Positions 1 through 9,123 of a stretch of 64,000 bases of DNA are shown piece by piece. The notes beneath the pieces were generated by a model. It saw nothing but the letters and a program-made list of their open reading frames with translations. It ran no database searches and was not told the DNA's origin. Numbering within the stretch: position 1 is the first letter of the stretch; the number at the start of each line of letters is the position of its first letter. A program made the translations under genes and the position numbers. The stretch comes from Vibrio taketomensis (GTDB taxonomy: Bacteria > Pseudomonadota > Gammaproteobacteria > Enterobacterales > Vibrionaceae): assembly GCF_009938165.1 (NCBI RefSeq), contig NZ_AP019649.1, positions 744,001 through 808,000 of the forward strand, written 5' to 3'.

Positions 1-359
1 AAGCATGATGCAATCTACTTCAGCTTTAACCCAGCCTACAGAGCGAGTACCGAGAGATACTTGAGAGGGAACAGGCCTTTAGCCATTTGTTTATAAATAA
101 AGCACGGGAGACACCATATGTCTCAAGAATACTAGGTAAGCGCACAATGCGTTGTTCGACAATCATGTTTTCTCCTGACGTCTATAGAAACGGTGTGCTA
201 TATTATTATGGGAAGTATCTTCAAATCGGACAGCAACTCCGTAGATGGTGTCTTTTATTGACAGTATTACTTCTTTCATTGCAAGGTCGAAAGACTCGCT
301 AATTAACTTAAGTATTTTTTTGCGAGATCAGTGCTGTCAATGAGTTTAATTAGGTGTTT
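1..359. other. Left-edge accessory DNA without a recognisable gene
   Basis: AT-rich sequence with only short open frames on either strand, the longest on plus at 87–302 (71 codons), which has no recognisable motif and no convincing ribosome binding site. It lies on the far side of the integrase from ssrA and so is probably part of, or left over from, a tmRNA-targeting island. I see no inverted repeats or a second copy of the ssrA 3' end here. Confidence 0.4.
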
Positions 360-951
360 TTACTCTTGAGTTGCCAATATGTGATGCGGAAAATTGTTCG
401 AGCATGGTTGAAAGCTGTGAGTACATTTTTGAGTGTCTTTGCTGTATACATCACTTACAAGCAGCACAAAATCATGCATGAAGTTGTTGAATTCTTTGCG
501 ATATCGTTGTATTTGACGATTTGGGTACTTGTTAATGTTTAACTCAAGCAGATGGCTAATTGCCTTGTTTGCTGTTTTTCGGTCTGATGCATAATGGTCA
601 ATAAGTGCAACTAGAAAGCCGTTTGAAAGTAAGGTTTTTGATCTTTCTTGTACCCTGATGTAGTTAAAATAACCAGACCCCATGACATTGATATGCTTAT
701 CGAATGTTTCAATATCAATTGATTTAATGCCTTGATTTAAAAGAATTTCTTGAATGTCATCGAATTCTTTTGAGAACGATTCGAGGGTTAGTTTTACCAG
801 AACTATTATTGCCTTTATTACTGTAACGGTGGTGTGTAAAACCTGCTAAGGTTATTGATTCAAAATTATTTATTTTTAACATATCTAACATTTTGTTTGT
901 CTGATTGTTTAATAGTAATAAACAAAATGTATGGAAGACGCTTCCATACAT
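360..951 (-). pseudogene. Unrecognised protein, frame-broken remnant
   Basis: Two abutting minus-strand frames look like pieces of one gene. The upstream piece (951 to about 760) could start at an internal Met giving MLDMLKINNFESITLAGF. The downstream piece (about 830 to 360) reads ESFSKEFDDIQEILLNQG and runs through a Lys/Asn/Phe-rich, probably helical tail to a stop at 360. One or two missing bases near 760–830 would join them into a protein of about 170–200 residues. I do not recognise the family. Base composition (AT-rich, Lys/Asn-heavy codons) differs from the housekeeping genes to the right and suits mobile or island DNA. Whether it is truly broken or a victim of the same missing-base pattern as its neighbour cannot be told here. 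Confidence 0.3.
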
Positions 952-996
952 TGTTTCATTTCTAGTTATTAGTGAGACAGCGAGATAGACTTTGAT

Positions 997-2139
997 CTAT
1001 ATGCTTACCCACCAACACATCATTTCAGTGCGTCTCTCGATGTATTTTGCTCTGTTATATGCGCGTCGAACTGAATTCTTATCGACATGCGCTAGTGCAG
1101 CTTCAATGATGTCTGGGTGCCATCCTCTTCGTTCAATGTAGTACTGGCGAGAGCTCTTAGTCCATGAGCGACGAGCTTTCCTTCATATCCCATACGCTTT
1201 AAAGCCATATTGGCTGTTTGTGGGTTTACAGGTTCATTGCGTTTTCGGTCGGCAGGAAAATATATGGAGACCCATCACTACACTTTTCGCTTGTTCAGTA
1301 TCCGCAAAGCTTGCGGAGTCAATGGAACGATGTGTTCTAAACCTTTTTCATGCGATTGGTGGAACAATCCAAAGCATCTCTCCCAGTTAATTTCATTCCA
1401 CTTAGCACCAGCAGCCTCAGATGGACGAACCATAGTATGAAGTTGCCACTCTATGAGCAGTCTTGTTATACGCCTGATATTGGCGTTCATAAGGTCTACC
1501 ATTAGTTGACCAAGCTGTTCTGGCTTGAGTGTGGGCATGTGAGTTGCTTTGGTGAACGAAATGCATGTCGAACACCTGCTAAAAGGTTGAATTCGATAAG
1601 CCCAACATTTACAGCAAATGTCATTACTTCATTTAATCGTTGGCAGACTCGCTTAACAGTTTCCAAACTTCCTTTTCTGCTAGTGGTCTTAGCGAGTTGA
1701 TAACTATCATTGGCGTTATTTGGTCAATTGGTGTGTTACCAATCTTAGGTAATACATGGAGTTCTAGAGAACGCAAAATATCGATTCCATGCTCATTACT
1801 AACATTGTGTTTTTAATTTCAAACCATTGAGCAATGACGTTTTCCAATAAAAGAGATTGCTTATTGGCTTCTTGATTGATGTGGTCTAATGGGTCGATCC
1901 CTTCGCAAGTAGCGATAGGTATTCATCGCGTTTGTTTCTAGCATCTTTAAGAGCAACGATAGGGTATCGGCCAATCGATAGGTTTGTTCTTTTATGGGTT
2001 GATGGACGTTTGTAGTTGAATAGCCAGACCTTTGTACCAGTCGGTTTTATTCTGCATTGAAGCCCATAGCCATCACTTAGATTGTATTCTTTATCCTTGG
2101 TTTTGCGTTTTTCAACGTTAGGTCAGTAAGAGGTTTCAC
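997..2139 (-). pseudogene. Tyrosine recombinase integrase (island type), multiply frameshifted
   Basis: A P4/island-type site-specific integrase that would insert or excise an element at the adjacent ssrA gene. It starts near 2139 (GTG, VKPLTDLTLKNAK). The pieces join into the N-terminal arm-binding DUF4102 domain (LSDGYGLQCRIKPTGTKVW), the core-binding region, and the catalytic domain with every expected residue: Arg in MVRPSEAAGAKW, HxxR in HGLRALAST, His in LAHVDKN, and Tyr in RAYNRAKYIERR; it ends at 997. About twelve frame changes interrupt it. Each can be closed by adding one base to a short run (for example A runs at minus-strand GCAAAACC and CCAAAGC, a G run at AAGGGATC), giving about 384 residues, normal for the family. 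No nonsense substitution is needed. Either a young pseudogene or an intact gene in low-quality sequence. Confidence 0.8.
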
Positions 2140-2290
2140 GAGCCAGACATTTGTTAGTTCCTTAACTACGTTCCTCGCCGCCCCGTTGGTAACACGTTTT
2201 ATCGCAAAAATCAGTCGTGTTAATATCCGTGTTACCAGGCTTAATAGATGTTGGTAGATGTCTGGAGACAATTTTAGATGCCTAAAATGC

Positions 2291-2321
2291 AAAACCCCGC
2301 TAGAGCTCTTGCGAGGGTTTT
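2291..2321 (-). terminator. Terminator of ssrA
   Basis: Inverted repeat AAAACCCC…GAGGGTTTT about 30 bases downstream of the tmRNA 3' end. On the minus strand it finishes in a short T run (GGGGTTTTGC). It sits between ssrA and the integrase, as expected for a rho-independent stop of the tmRNA precursor. Confidence 0.6.
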
Positions 2322-2352
2322 AAACGTTCTAGAACGTCTTCGTATACGAATT

Positions 2353-2720
2353 TGGTGGAGCTGGCGGGAGTTGAACCCGCGTCCGAAAACCTTTCATCAT
2401 CGGTACTACATGCTTAGTCGATCTTTAATTTCACCACCGACCTGCGAACCGACACGCTAGCTGATGGCTATCCTGAATTATAATTCGCCGTTCATCTCTC
2501 AGGCGGGAGAATCCGGGCTAGCGCGTTTGGGTTTGATCCCTCGTTGGTCCCCGTCTTACGTGCGGAAGCTAGGGCGAGAGAGCTCTGAGCAGGTTATTAA
2601 GCTGCTAGTGCGTAGTTTTCGTCGTTTGCGACTATTTTTTTGCGGTTTATTAACGAGGCCTACCGCACCTCGGCATGCACCTCAGACTTCTGAATTCCCG
2701 TCGAATCCTAAATCAGCCCC
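2353..2720 (-). ncRNA. ssrA: Transfer-messenger RNA (tmRNA)
   Basis: tmRNA rescues ribosomes stalled on mRNAs lacking stop codons. The 5' end is GGGGCTGATTTAGGATTCGA (complement of 2701–2720). The tRNA-like 3' end carries the T arm GGTTCAACTCCCGCC and an encoded CCA (complement of 2353–2355). The tag reading frame lies at 2629–2597 and encodes A-N-D-E-N-Y-A-L-A-A followed by TAA, the Vibrio-type degradation tag. Length is 368 nt, normal for gammaproteobacteria. smpB, encoding its protein partner, is immediately upstream on the same strand. The 3' end is a classic integration site and an integrase lies directly downstream, so this is the likely attachment site of an island. Confidence 0.97.
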
Positions 2721-2733
2721 AAGTGTTGAGTGC

Positions 2734-2761
2734 ATAGTACCAGAAAAGCCTTGCCTGTCTA
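2734..2761 (-). promoter_or_regulatory. Probable ssrA promoter
   Basis: On the minus strand TAGACA (2761–2756) and TACTAT (2739–2734) are spaced by 16 bases and end 13 bases before the tmRNA 5' end. This sigma70-like pair lies in the short gap between the smpB stop and ssrA. Confidence 0.5.
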
Positions 2762-2786
2762 GTACTCTGCGTTTAAGTGGTCAAGA

Positions 2787-3272
2787 TTAACGCAATGAGC
2801 TCTTCATTACGCGCGCTTTTTCACGTGCCCAATCTTTTTCTTTAAGATCAGTACGTTTATCGTGCAGTTTCTTACCTTTTGCCACACCAATCTTGATTTT
2901 TACCCAAGAGCGAGACCAGTAGAGTGATAGGGCTGTTAACGTCATACCTTCGCGGTTAATTCGACCGAACAGGTTGTCGAGTTCGCGGCGGCTCATAAGT
3001 AGTTTACGCACGCGAGTTGGGTTCGCGACAACGTGAGTCGATGCTTGATTAAGAGGAGTGATGGTCATCCCGCTGACAAAGGCTTCTCCGTCACGCATAA
3101 ACACATAGCTTTCTGCGATATTGGCTTTGCCTTGGCGTAGGGCTTTCACTTCCCAGCCTTGTAGCTCCAAGCCAGCTTCTATTTCATCGTCAATGAAGTA
3201 TTCGTGGCGAGCTTTTTTATTAAGCGCGATAGTGTTGCTACCCGCTTTCGGTTTTGAATTTTTCTTTGCCAT
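2787..3272 (-). CDS. smpB: SsrA-binding protein SmpB
   Basis: Binds the tRNA-like domain of tmRNA and carries it to stalled ribosomes for trans-translation. The 161-residue product is full length for the family: an N-terminal Lys-rich stretch, the OB-fold core starting near residue 20 ([20 protein letters not shown], then [12 protein letters not shown]), and the basic C-terminal tail ([16 protein letters not shown]…) that inserts into the ribosome. It is followed on the same strand, 66 bases on, by ssrA, the conserved partner arrangement. Upstream the gene faces ratA–rnfH, with its own start at 3272. Nothing is unusual in the coding sequence. Confidence 0.97.
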   Translation of the reverse strand: MAKKNSKPKAGSNTIALNKKARHEYFIDDEIEAGLELQGWEVKALRQGKANIAESYVFMRDGEAFVSGMTITPLNQASTHVVANPTRVRKLLMSRRELDNLFGRINREGMTLTALSLYWSRSWVKIKIGVAKGKKLHDKRTDLKEKDWAREKARVMKSSLR

Positions 3273-3392
3273 AATGGCGACATTATACGACCCACAGAGG
3301 GGTTAGCAAATCCCTTTATTTGCGCTCAAGGCAAATAAAAGTAAAATTGGATGGAGCTTAACGCTCTTGTTGTTCGTGAAGTAGGAGAATAT

Positions 3393-3836
3393 ATGAAGCA
3401 AGTCACTCGTTCTGCGTTGGTGTCGTTTAGTGCTGAGCAGATGTTTGATCTAGTCAATGATGTTGCTAGTTATCCTGAATTTTTACCTGGATGTTCCGGT
3501 TCGCGTATTCTAGAGGCGAGCACGTCTGGCATGGTTGCTTCAGTCGACGTTTCAAAAGCGGGGATCAGCAAAACCTTTACTACCTCGAATGAGTTGGTAG
3601 CAGGGCAAGCGATTTTAATGAATCTCGTCGATGGGCCTTTTAAAACATTGAAAGGCGGTTGGTTTTTTACTGCACTTGATGAACAGGCTTGTAAAGTTGA
3701 ATTAAAGCTGGAATTTGAGTTTTCTAGCAAGATGATTGAAATGGCTTTCGGCAAAATCTTTAATGAATTGACCAGTAACATGGTGAATGCTTTTACCAAA
3801 CGCGCGAAACAGGTGTACGAGTGTTATGAGTATTGA
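3393..3836 (+). CDS. ratA: RatA-like START-domain protein (ribosome association toxin / CoQ-binding family)
   Basis: Polyketide-cyclase/START family protein homologous to E. coli RatA (YfjG) and mitochondrial Coq10. In E. coli it is reported to block 70S association; a role in ubiquinone handling is the alternative suggested by Coq10. The start at 3393 ([20 protein letters not shown]) is chosen over an upstream ATG at 3351 because it has AGGAGA five bases ahead and matches the family N-terminus. The 147-residue product shows the family signature [11 protein letters not shown] near residues 27–37 and [11 protein letters not shown] in the middle. It overlaps rnfH by 11 bases, so the two are translationally linked, and is divergent from smpB. 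Confidence 0.9.
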   Translation: MKQVTRSALVSFSAEQMFDLVNDVASYPEFLPGCSGSRILEASTSGMVASVDVSKAGISKTFTTSNELVAGQAILMNLVDGPFKTLKGGWFFTALDEQACKVELKLEFEFSSKMIEMAFGKIFNELTSNMVNAFTKRAKQVYECYEY

Positions 3837-4179
3837 GTCAGATATGATTCATGTAGAGGTAGTGTATGCACTTCCTCATGAACAACGAGTGTTTACCTTA
3901 GTGGTGAACAAGGCAATGACGGTTGAAGAGATCATCGCTCAATCAGGCGTGTTAGAACTTTATCCTGAGATTGATCTTAAAGAGAACAAAGTCGGCGTAT
4001 ACAGCCGTAATGTTCGCTTAGATGCGACGGTGCGCGATGGTGATCGTATTGAGATTTATCGTCCGCTATTAGCGGATCCAAAAGAGATTCGCCGTAAACG
4101 TGCAGAACAAGCAAAAGCTGCTGGCTCGGCTGATCCGGTTACAGGTGGTAAGCCAAATTCACTACGCAAGACAGACTAG
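3826..4179 (+). CDS. rnfH: RnfH family ubiquitin-like protein (RatB)
   Basis: Small beta-grasp protein of the RnfH/UPF0125 family, found beside ratA in many gammaproteobacteria; its molecular role is not settled. The 117-residue product starts [20 protein letters not shown] (an internal ATG at 3844 is also possible), followed by the conserved core [17 protein letters not shown] and [20 protein letters not shown], then a polar, probably disordered tail ending SLRKTD. The start lies inside the 3' end of ratA, indicating coupling. A strong bidirectional hairpin follows the stop. Confidence 0.9.
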   Translation: MSIESDMIHVEVVYALPHEQRVFTLVVNKAMTVEEIIAQSGVLELYPEIDLKENKVGVYSRNVRLDATVRDGDRIEIYRPLLADPKEIRRKRAEQAKAAGSADPVTGGKPNSLRKTD

Positions 4180-4201
4180 TTTTTCTTAGTGCTTATCAAC
4201 G

Positions 4202-4230
4202 AAAAAGGCTCGCTAAATGCGAGCCTTTTT
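4202..4230. terminator. Bidirectional terminator between rnfH and bamE
   Basis: AAAAAGGCTCGC-TAAAT-GCGAGCCTTTTT, a symmetric GC-rich stem flanked by A and T runs, between the convergent genes rnfH (+) and bamE (−). It can stop transcripts from both sides. Confidence 0.9.
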
Positions 4231-4243
4231 GATGTCTATTTGT

Positions 4244-4603
4244 TTAGTTAATACTTTCAAAGAAAGCATCACTTACAGGGTAATCACCAGTCACTTCAAC
4301 CAATCGACCTTGCGGGTCAAAATTTGCAATTAGATTGCGTTGAATCGGTTTATTGTGACCATGTGTGTGGTAGTAGATGTAATACCACACATTTGGGTAT
4401 CCGTTTTCTACTAGCATTGGTGAGCCCAATACGAAACGCACCTGCTCCTTGCTCATACCAAACTTTAATTGATCGACTGATTGTTGTTCGACATAGTTAC
4501 CTTGGTTGATGTCAATGCGATACACCAACTTCTCTAATACCGAACAACCTGTCAGCATCGTCATCGCGAGTGGTAGTGCGATAAGCCACTTTTTCAATTG
4601 CAT
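4244..4603 (-). CDS. bamE: Outer membrane protein assembly factor BamE
   Basis: Lipoprotein subunit of the Bam complex that folds beta-barrel proteins into the outer membrane. The chosen start (4603, [20 protein letters not shown]) gives a normal lipoprotein signal with lipobox LTGC, cysteine at residue 20; an ATG at 4627 would add eight residues ahead of the signal. The mature part has the family pattern [20 protein letters not shown], then [15 protein letters not shown] and a beta-rich WYYIYYH region. At 119 residues it is a typical length. It is the last gene before the recN block and is convergent with rnfH. Confidence 0.92.
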   Translation of the reverse strand: MQLKKWLIALPLAMTMLTGCSVLEKLVYRIDINQGNYVEQQSVDQLKFGMSKEQVRFVLGSPMLVENGYPNVWYYIYYHTHGHNKPIQRNLIANFDPQGRLVEVTGDYPVSDAFFESIN

Positions 4604-4751
4604 ACTCAAATTCTTGTAACTATCCATTTGTTAATCTGGGCTGATAATAAACAAGCTTGCTCCTAATGTAAAAAGCTCATCTTGTTTTGAATTAGTTCAG
4701 ACCCTGATTTTTGAATTAGGTTGCAAACTCGGGACTCGATTCGAGAAAAAA

Positions 4752-6416
4752 TTATGCAGCAATCAACAATTCTCGCGCGTTTGCCAGAGTTGATTCGGTA
4801 ATTTGGCTACCACCGAGTAGGCGAGCTAGCTCTGCGACACGTTGATCTTCACACAATTTGCTCATTTGTGTTTCTGTTTTACCGCCTTTGGTTTGTTTCG
4901 CAACGAACAATTGTTGATGGCCACAACCTGCAACTTGTGGAAGGTGGGTAACACACAATACTTGTGTTGATTCACCCAGTTTACGTAGCATTTTGCCAAC
5001 TACCGCCGCGGTTGGGCCACTGATACCGACATCCACTTCATCGAAGATCAGGCTTGGAGTATCGACTTTCTGCGCGGTGATGACTTGAATAGCTAGTGAG
5101 ATACGTGAAAGTTCACCACCTGAAGCCACTTTAGCAATCGGCTGCATTGGCTGGCCTGGGTTGGTCGAAACCAAGAAGCAGACATTATCTAAACCCAATG
5201 GTGTTGGGTGAGCGCCTTGGTTGCTGACTTCAATGCAGAACTGCGCTTTTTCCATACTGAGTTCATGCATGCTCTTGGTGATCAATTTATTCAGCTCTTT
5301 GGCATAACGGCTACGTGATTGATGTAGTTTGTCTGCATGAGCAAGAAATTCTTGGTATTTTATTTCTACTTCTTGAGCTAACTCTTCAAGTTTTTCATCA
5401 GAGCAATCAAGCAGCTCGATTTGCGCCAATAGATCTTGATGGTGTTGGTAGAGCGCTTCTGGCAGTACGTGATGCTTGCGTGAAATCGACATGACTTTTG
5501 AAAAGCGCTCTTCCACAAATGCCATGCGAGCAGGGTCTACATCAATATTGTCGAGGTAGTTACGCAGCTCACTATTTGCTTCCTCAACTTGAATAATTGC
5601 CTCAGCCAGCATATTCGGCAATTCAGCTAATTTTTCGTCCAATTCTGCAAGTTGAATTAGGGACTGACTGGCTGATTGCAAAATACCAAGCGCATTAACT
5701 TCTTCACCTTCGTAAATAAGTTCGATCGCTTGTTGGCATGTAGAGGCAAGTTCTCCGCTATTGGAGAGGCGCTTATGCTCTTGTTCGAGTTCATCATATT
5801 CTTCCTCACCCAATGCTAGCTCGTTGAGCTCTTTAATTTGGTATTCAAGCAGTTGTTTTTGCGCTTGGTTTTGTGCGCTATTTTCACGTAGTTGCTTGAG
5901 GTTGTTATCCGCTTGACGCCAGTTTTGGTAGGCGTTGCGGGTGTTTTTCAGCAAGTTAAGGTGTCCAGCATACTGATCAAGCATTGCCAGTTGATATTCG
6001 CTTTTCATCAATTGATGGTGCGCGTGTTGGCCGTGAATGTTGATTAACAATTGCCCTAAAGATTTAAGTTGCGAAAGGGGAACAGGGCTACCGTTGATAA
6101 AGGCACGTGAACGACCATCGTTGGTAATCGTACGACGTAAAATACAGTCATTGCCATCTAACAGCTCATTGTCTTCTAACCAGCGAGTCGCATGAAGGTT
6201 ATTCTCCAGAGAAAATGCTGCACTGACTTCGGTTTTTTCTTCACCTTGACGCACCATCGAGGCTTCGGCACGGCCGCCTAAGCACAAACCCAGTGCATCA
6301 ATCGCAATCGACTTACCTGCACCAGTTTCACCGGTAATGGTGGTCATGCCTTTAGAAAGTTCTAGCTGCAAAGATTTAACAATAGCGAAATTATTAACAC
6401 TTAAATGAGCCAGCAT
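4752..6416 (-). CDS. recN: DNA repair protein RecN
   Basis: SMC-like ATPase acting early in recombinational repair of double-strand breaks. The 554-residue product has Walker A GETGAGKS at residues 29–36, a long central coiled-coil region (about residues 160–370, rich in Gln, Leu and Glu), the ABC signature [13 protein letters not shown] and Walker [14 protein letters not shown] towards the C-terminus. The length matches E. coli RecN (553). Two LexA boxes lie just upstream of its start, so it is under SOS control. In Vibrio recN normally adjoins nadK; here two extra genes sit between them. Confidence 0.97.
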   Translation of the reverse strand: MLAHLSVNNFAIVKSLQLELSKGMTTITGETGAGKSIAIDALGLCLGGRAEASMVRQGEEKTEVSAAFSLENNLHATRWLEDNELLDGNDCILRRTITNDGRSRAFINGSPVPLSQLKSLGQLLINIHGQHAHHQLMKSEYQLAMLDQYAGHLNLLKNTRNAYQNWRQADNNLKQLRENSAQNQAQKQLLEYQIKELNELALGEEEYDELEQEHKRLSNSGELASTCQQAIELIYEGEEVNALGILQSASQSLIQLAELDEKLAELPNMLAEAIIQVEEANSELRNYLDNIDVDPARMAFVEERFSKVMSISRKHHVLPEALYQHHQDLLAQIELLDCSDEKLEELAQEVEIKYQEFLAHADKLHQSRSRYAKELNKLITKSMHELSMEKAQFCIEVSNQGAHPTPLGLDNVCFLVSTNPGQPMQPIAKVASGGELSRISLAIQVITAQKVDTPSLIFDEVDVGISGPTAAVVGKMLRKLGESTQVLCVTHLPQVAGCGHQQLFVAKQTKGGKTETQMSKLCEDQRVAELARLLGGSQITESTLANARELLIAA

Positions 6417-6444
6417 TTTGAGTTACCTGTTTAAATGAACAACA

Positions 6445-6482
6445 CTGTATATAGATTCAGTATATACTGTTTCTATATACAG
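6445..6482 (-). promoter_or_regulatory. Tandem LexA boxes upstream of recN
   Basis: CTGTATATAGATTCAG (6445–6460, one mismatch to CTGT-N8-ACAG) and CTGTTTCTATATACAG (6467–6482, perfect match) are centred 22 bases apart, 29–66 bases before the recN ATG. Two operators on the same helix face imply tight SOS repression, as in other gammaproteobacterial recN promoters. Confidence 0.9.
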
Positions 6483-6641
6483 TAAATATAACAAGGTAAA
6501 ATTTGTGATGAAAATTGAGTTTCTTTTGAGCAGTTTGCATCGTTTGCTTTGTTAATCGCCAAATTAGCTAATAAGTAAGCAGTGGTTTAATCATTAAGTT
6601 ATTGCTTCATAGGGTAAAAAATGAAAACGAGCATTGTTCGT

Positions 6642-7499
6642 TTAGTTACGCAATTGGTGCTCAAGTCGCTCAATGCACGTTAAAACGGCCACGGGTGGAT
6701 GCGAGTTGAATGCAGTGAGCGCATAAACACTGTTTTCAGGTAACATCAGCTTTGGTGTGAGGTTTACGAGTTCATTTTTCAGCGATGGTAAATAAAAATC
6801 GGGTATTAATCCAATGCCTGCGCCTTCGCGAATTAATGCCAAGGCACTGTGAAAGGAGTTGGTAATGCAAATGGCGTCACTGATGAATGTGTGTTGCTCT
6901 CCACTTTGGGTTTGTAATAAATGCCGATAGTGGCGTCCCTGCCACTGATTGGCGATATATGGCAAGTTTGCTAGTGGCTGACTTTGCATTTCTGCTCGTC
7001 CGCACAGTACATCACGAAATTTCCCAATGCGTTTTTGCTTGAGGTTACTATCCGGCGAGGTGCCAACCCGAATCGCTAAGTCGATGTCATGCTGCATGAA
7101 ATCTAAATATTGATCATCATTAATAAGTTCAGGGCGTAATTTTGGATAATCTTTGAGAAGTGTTGCAATGACAGGTGCGACCAAGCTGTCCATTAGAGCG
7201 TGTGAAGCGGTAATACGAATGCGACCACTCGGCTCGTTAATTTGTTGGTGCACCTTATTCCAGGCTTGGTGAGTGATGTCGTTAATGTTTTTACAACTGA
7301 GATAAAACTCTTCACCAATACCTGTTAGCGTTTGTCGTCGCGTTGTGCGTTTTAATAGCGTTACACCGAGTTCTTGCTCGAGCGCCTTGAGGTGCTGGCT
7401 TACTACCGATTTAGACAGTTCGAGTTTATCTGCTGCCGCAGATACGGAACCTTGTTCAACGATATGGGCGAAGATGGCCATCTGTCTTAAGCGGTTCAT
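6642..7499 (-). CDS. LysR family transcriptional regulator
   Basis: 285-residue regulator. The N-terminal winged helix-turn-helix (about residues 1–60) reads MNRLRQMAIFAHIVEQGSVS then AAADKLELSKSVVSQHLKAL, and is followed by a LysR substrate-binding domain (GRIRITASHALMDSLVAPVI onward; AIRVGTSPDSNLKQKRIG). It resembles the CrgA/DsdC-like LTTR subgroup by its N-terminus, but the ligand is not predictable. It is divergent from a SnoaL-like gene with 107 bases between their starts, the usual layout of an LTTR and its target. The pair interrupts the recN–nadK neighbourhood, suggesting insertion in this lineage. Confidence 0.93.
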   Translation of the reverse strand: MNRLRQMAIFAHIVEQGSVSAAADKLELSKSVVSQHLKALEQELGVTLLKRTTRRQTLTGIGEEFYLSCKNINDITHQAWNKVHQQINEPSGRIRITASHALMDSLVAPVIATLLKDYPKLRPELINDDQYLDFMQHDIDLAIRVGTSPDSNLKQKRIGKFRDVLCGRAEMQSQPLANLPYIANQWQGRHYRHLLQTQSGEQHTFISDAICITNSFHSALALIREGAGIGLIPDFYLPSLKNELVNLTPKLMLPENSVYALTAFNSHPPVAVLTCIERLEHQLRN

Positions 7500-7606
7500 G
7501 ATTGTTCTCTTTAGTTAAATAGTGTTTTCCATTGTCTTTGTATTTCATTGTAATCAATTGATCTACGCTTGTGGTATCAAACGATTGAACAACATGGATA
7601 TAAGAA

Positions 7607-7978
7607 ATGAACAATTCAGTACTAGAAGCGTGCAAACAAGGCATCGCAGCATGGCAGGTGGCGTTTAACAGTCAAGATGCGAAAGGATGTGCCGCGCAGT
7701 ATCAAGAAAACTGCGTCATGCATGCGCGTCCATTTGGCGAGTTTGTTGGTCGTGAAGCTATTCAAGCTTTCTGGCAAGACATCATGGATAAAGGATTTAA
7801 AGATGTCGACTACACAGATGTTGAATGGCAACCTCATGGTGACAATGCATTTATCTTGTCGGCGAAATGGACCATGAACCAAGCCTTCGGTGTGGTGCAT
7901 AAAGAAGTATGGCAAATAGATACTGACGGAAAAGCGCGTTTAGTCAGCGACGATTTTGAAGTGTTGGGTGAACGTTAA
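7607..7978 (+). CDS. SnoaL/NTF2-like (ketosteroid isomerase-fold) protein
   Basis: 123-residue soluble protein of the NTF2-like cone fold: an N-terminal helix (VLEACKQGIAAWQVAFNSQD), the family motif region AAQYQENCVMHARPFGEFVG and a small-helix/beta segment GREAIQAFWQDIMDKGFKDV, then curved strands (NAFILSAKWTMNQAFGVVHK). Such proteins are isomerases, cyclases or ligand binders; no function can be assigned from sequence alone. It faces the LysR gene and is probably its regulatory target. A terminator hairpin directly follows. Confidence 0.85.
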   Translation: MNNSVLEACKQGIAAWQVAFNSQDAKGCAAQYQENCVMHARPFGEFVGREAIQAFWQDIMDKGFKDVDYTDVEWQPHGDNAFILSAKWTMNQAFGVVHKEVWQIDTDGKARLVSDDFEVLGER

Positions 7979-7980
7979 TG

Positions 7981-8012
7981 AAAAAGGCTTGCTTTTAGAG
8001 GGCAAGCCTTTG
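7981..8012 (+). terminator. Terminator after the SnoaL-like gene
   Basis: AAAAAGGCTTGC followed by loop and GCAAGCCTTTGC, with T-rich sequence after it, beginning three bases past the stop codon. It also separates this gene from the convergent nadK. Confidence 0.75.
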
Positions 8013-8094
8013 CTATTTTAGCGAGCGTTTTGCTGTTCGTATTTAGTTAATTAAAGCGAGTCGTGATTTATGTGCTCGCTTGCCAACCACATCT

Positions 8095-8979
8095 CTAGAA
8101 TAGCTTACTCGCCCAACCCAATTTATTACGTAGTACGTGATAGTAGCTGTAATCCTTTGGATGGATCAGTTTAAGTACGTTAGGGCTTTGGTAGATATGA
8201 ATCTCATCACCAGGTGATACTGGTAGAGAGACTTGTCCGTCACAACTAATCTCTTGTGTGCCACGGTTTTCAGGTGATACCACCAGTTTAATTCGGCGCT
8301 TACTGTCTACCACTAATGGCCGGCTGGAGAGTGTGTGCGGAAACATCGGCACCAATGAAATCGCATTGAGGCTAGGTGACAAAATAGGGCCGCCACCAGA
8401 AAGCGAATAAGCCGTTGAGCCGGTTGGGGTAGAGATAATCAAACCATCTGAACGCTGAGAAAACGCAAAGCTATCGTCGATATAGACCTCAAATTCAATC
8501 ATATGCGCAACTTGACCAGGGTGAAGCACGGCTTCATTTAATGCGGCATTATGGCTTTTTATTTGTTTGTGACGATGAATCTCGGCTTCGAGAAGAAAAC
8601 GTTCTTCTTCGATAAATTCGCCATCAAGCACAGCTTTGAGGGAGGTCGTGAAATCGTCGGGATCCAAGTCAGTAAGGAAACCAAGATTGCCACGGTTAAC
8701 CCCAATGACGGAAATATCAAAACGTGAGAGCACGCGTGCCGCACCAAGCATGTTACCGTCACCACCAACTACGATCGCTAAATCAGCGGCTTTACCTAAT
8801 TGAATCAGGCTCGCAAAATGTTCGTTTGGAATATCCGTTAAAATGTCGCTCAAACGGTCATCAATATAAACGCTGTAACCTTCGTCAATTAGCCAGTCAT
8901 AGAGCTCTTTATGAGTCTGAATAGCTTGCTGATCTCGAGGCTTACCAATGATGGCGATCACTTCAAAAGGTTTTTTCAT
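8095..8979 (-). CDS. nadK: NAD kinase
   Basis: Phosphorylates NAD to NADP using ATP. The 294-residue product has the GGDGN motif ([15 protein letters not shown], near residue 72) that holds the catalytic Asp, the NE/D motif [13 protein letters not shown], the NAD-binding [20 protein letters not shown] loop, and SCDGQ near the C-terminus. Length matches E. coli (292). The start at 8979 is divergent from grpE, with a heat-shock type promoter for grpE in the 144-base gap. Confidence 0.97.
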   Translation of the reverse strand: MKKPFEVIAIIGKPRDQQAIQTHKELYDWLIDEGYSVYIDDRLSDILTDIPNEHFASLIQLGKAADLAIVVGGDGNMLGAARVLSRFDISVIGVNRGNLGFLTDLDPDDFTTSLKAVLDGEFIEEERFLLEAEIHRHKQIKSHNAALNEAVLHPGQVAHMIEFEVYIDDSFAFSQRSDGLIISTPTGSTAYSLSGGGPILSPSLNAISLVPMFPHTLSSRPLVVDSKRRIKLVVSPENRGTQEISCDGQVSLPVSPGDEIHIYQSPNVLKLIHPKDYSYYHVLRNKLGWASKLF

Positions 8980-9000
8980 GGCTTTTCCGGCACAAATAGG

Positions 9001-9029
9001 CTTGATTCGATAATCTTCATCCCCATAAT
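9001..9029 (+). promoter_or_regulatory. Sigma32-type heat-shock promoter of grpE
   Basis: CTTGATT (9001–9007), 13-base spacer, CCCCATAAT (9021–9029). The consensus for RpoH is CTTGAAA–N11–16–CCCCATnT, so the −10 part is essentially perfect. It lies 95 bases upstream of the grpE start. Confidence 0.85.
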
Positions 9030-9123
9030 AATGGCAAGTTAGCTAAATATGCGAATTTTTGTGTATTAATCGAGTGCATTCCTCGCACTCAAGTAACACA
9101 AATACGAGAATTCTGGAGATATC

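Noticed and set aside
7456..7644. Small ORF in the LysR–SnoaL gap
   Set aside because: It overlaps both real genes' starts and contains no conserved features.
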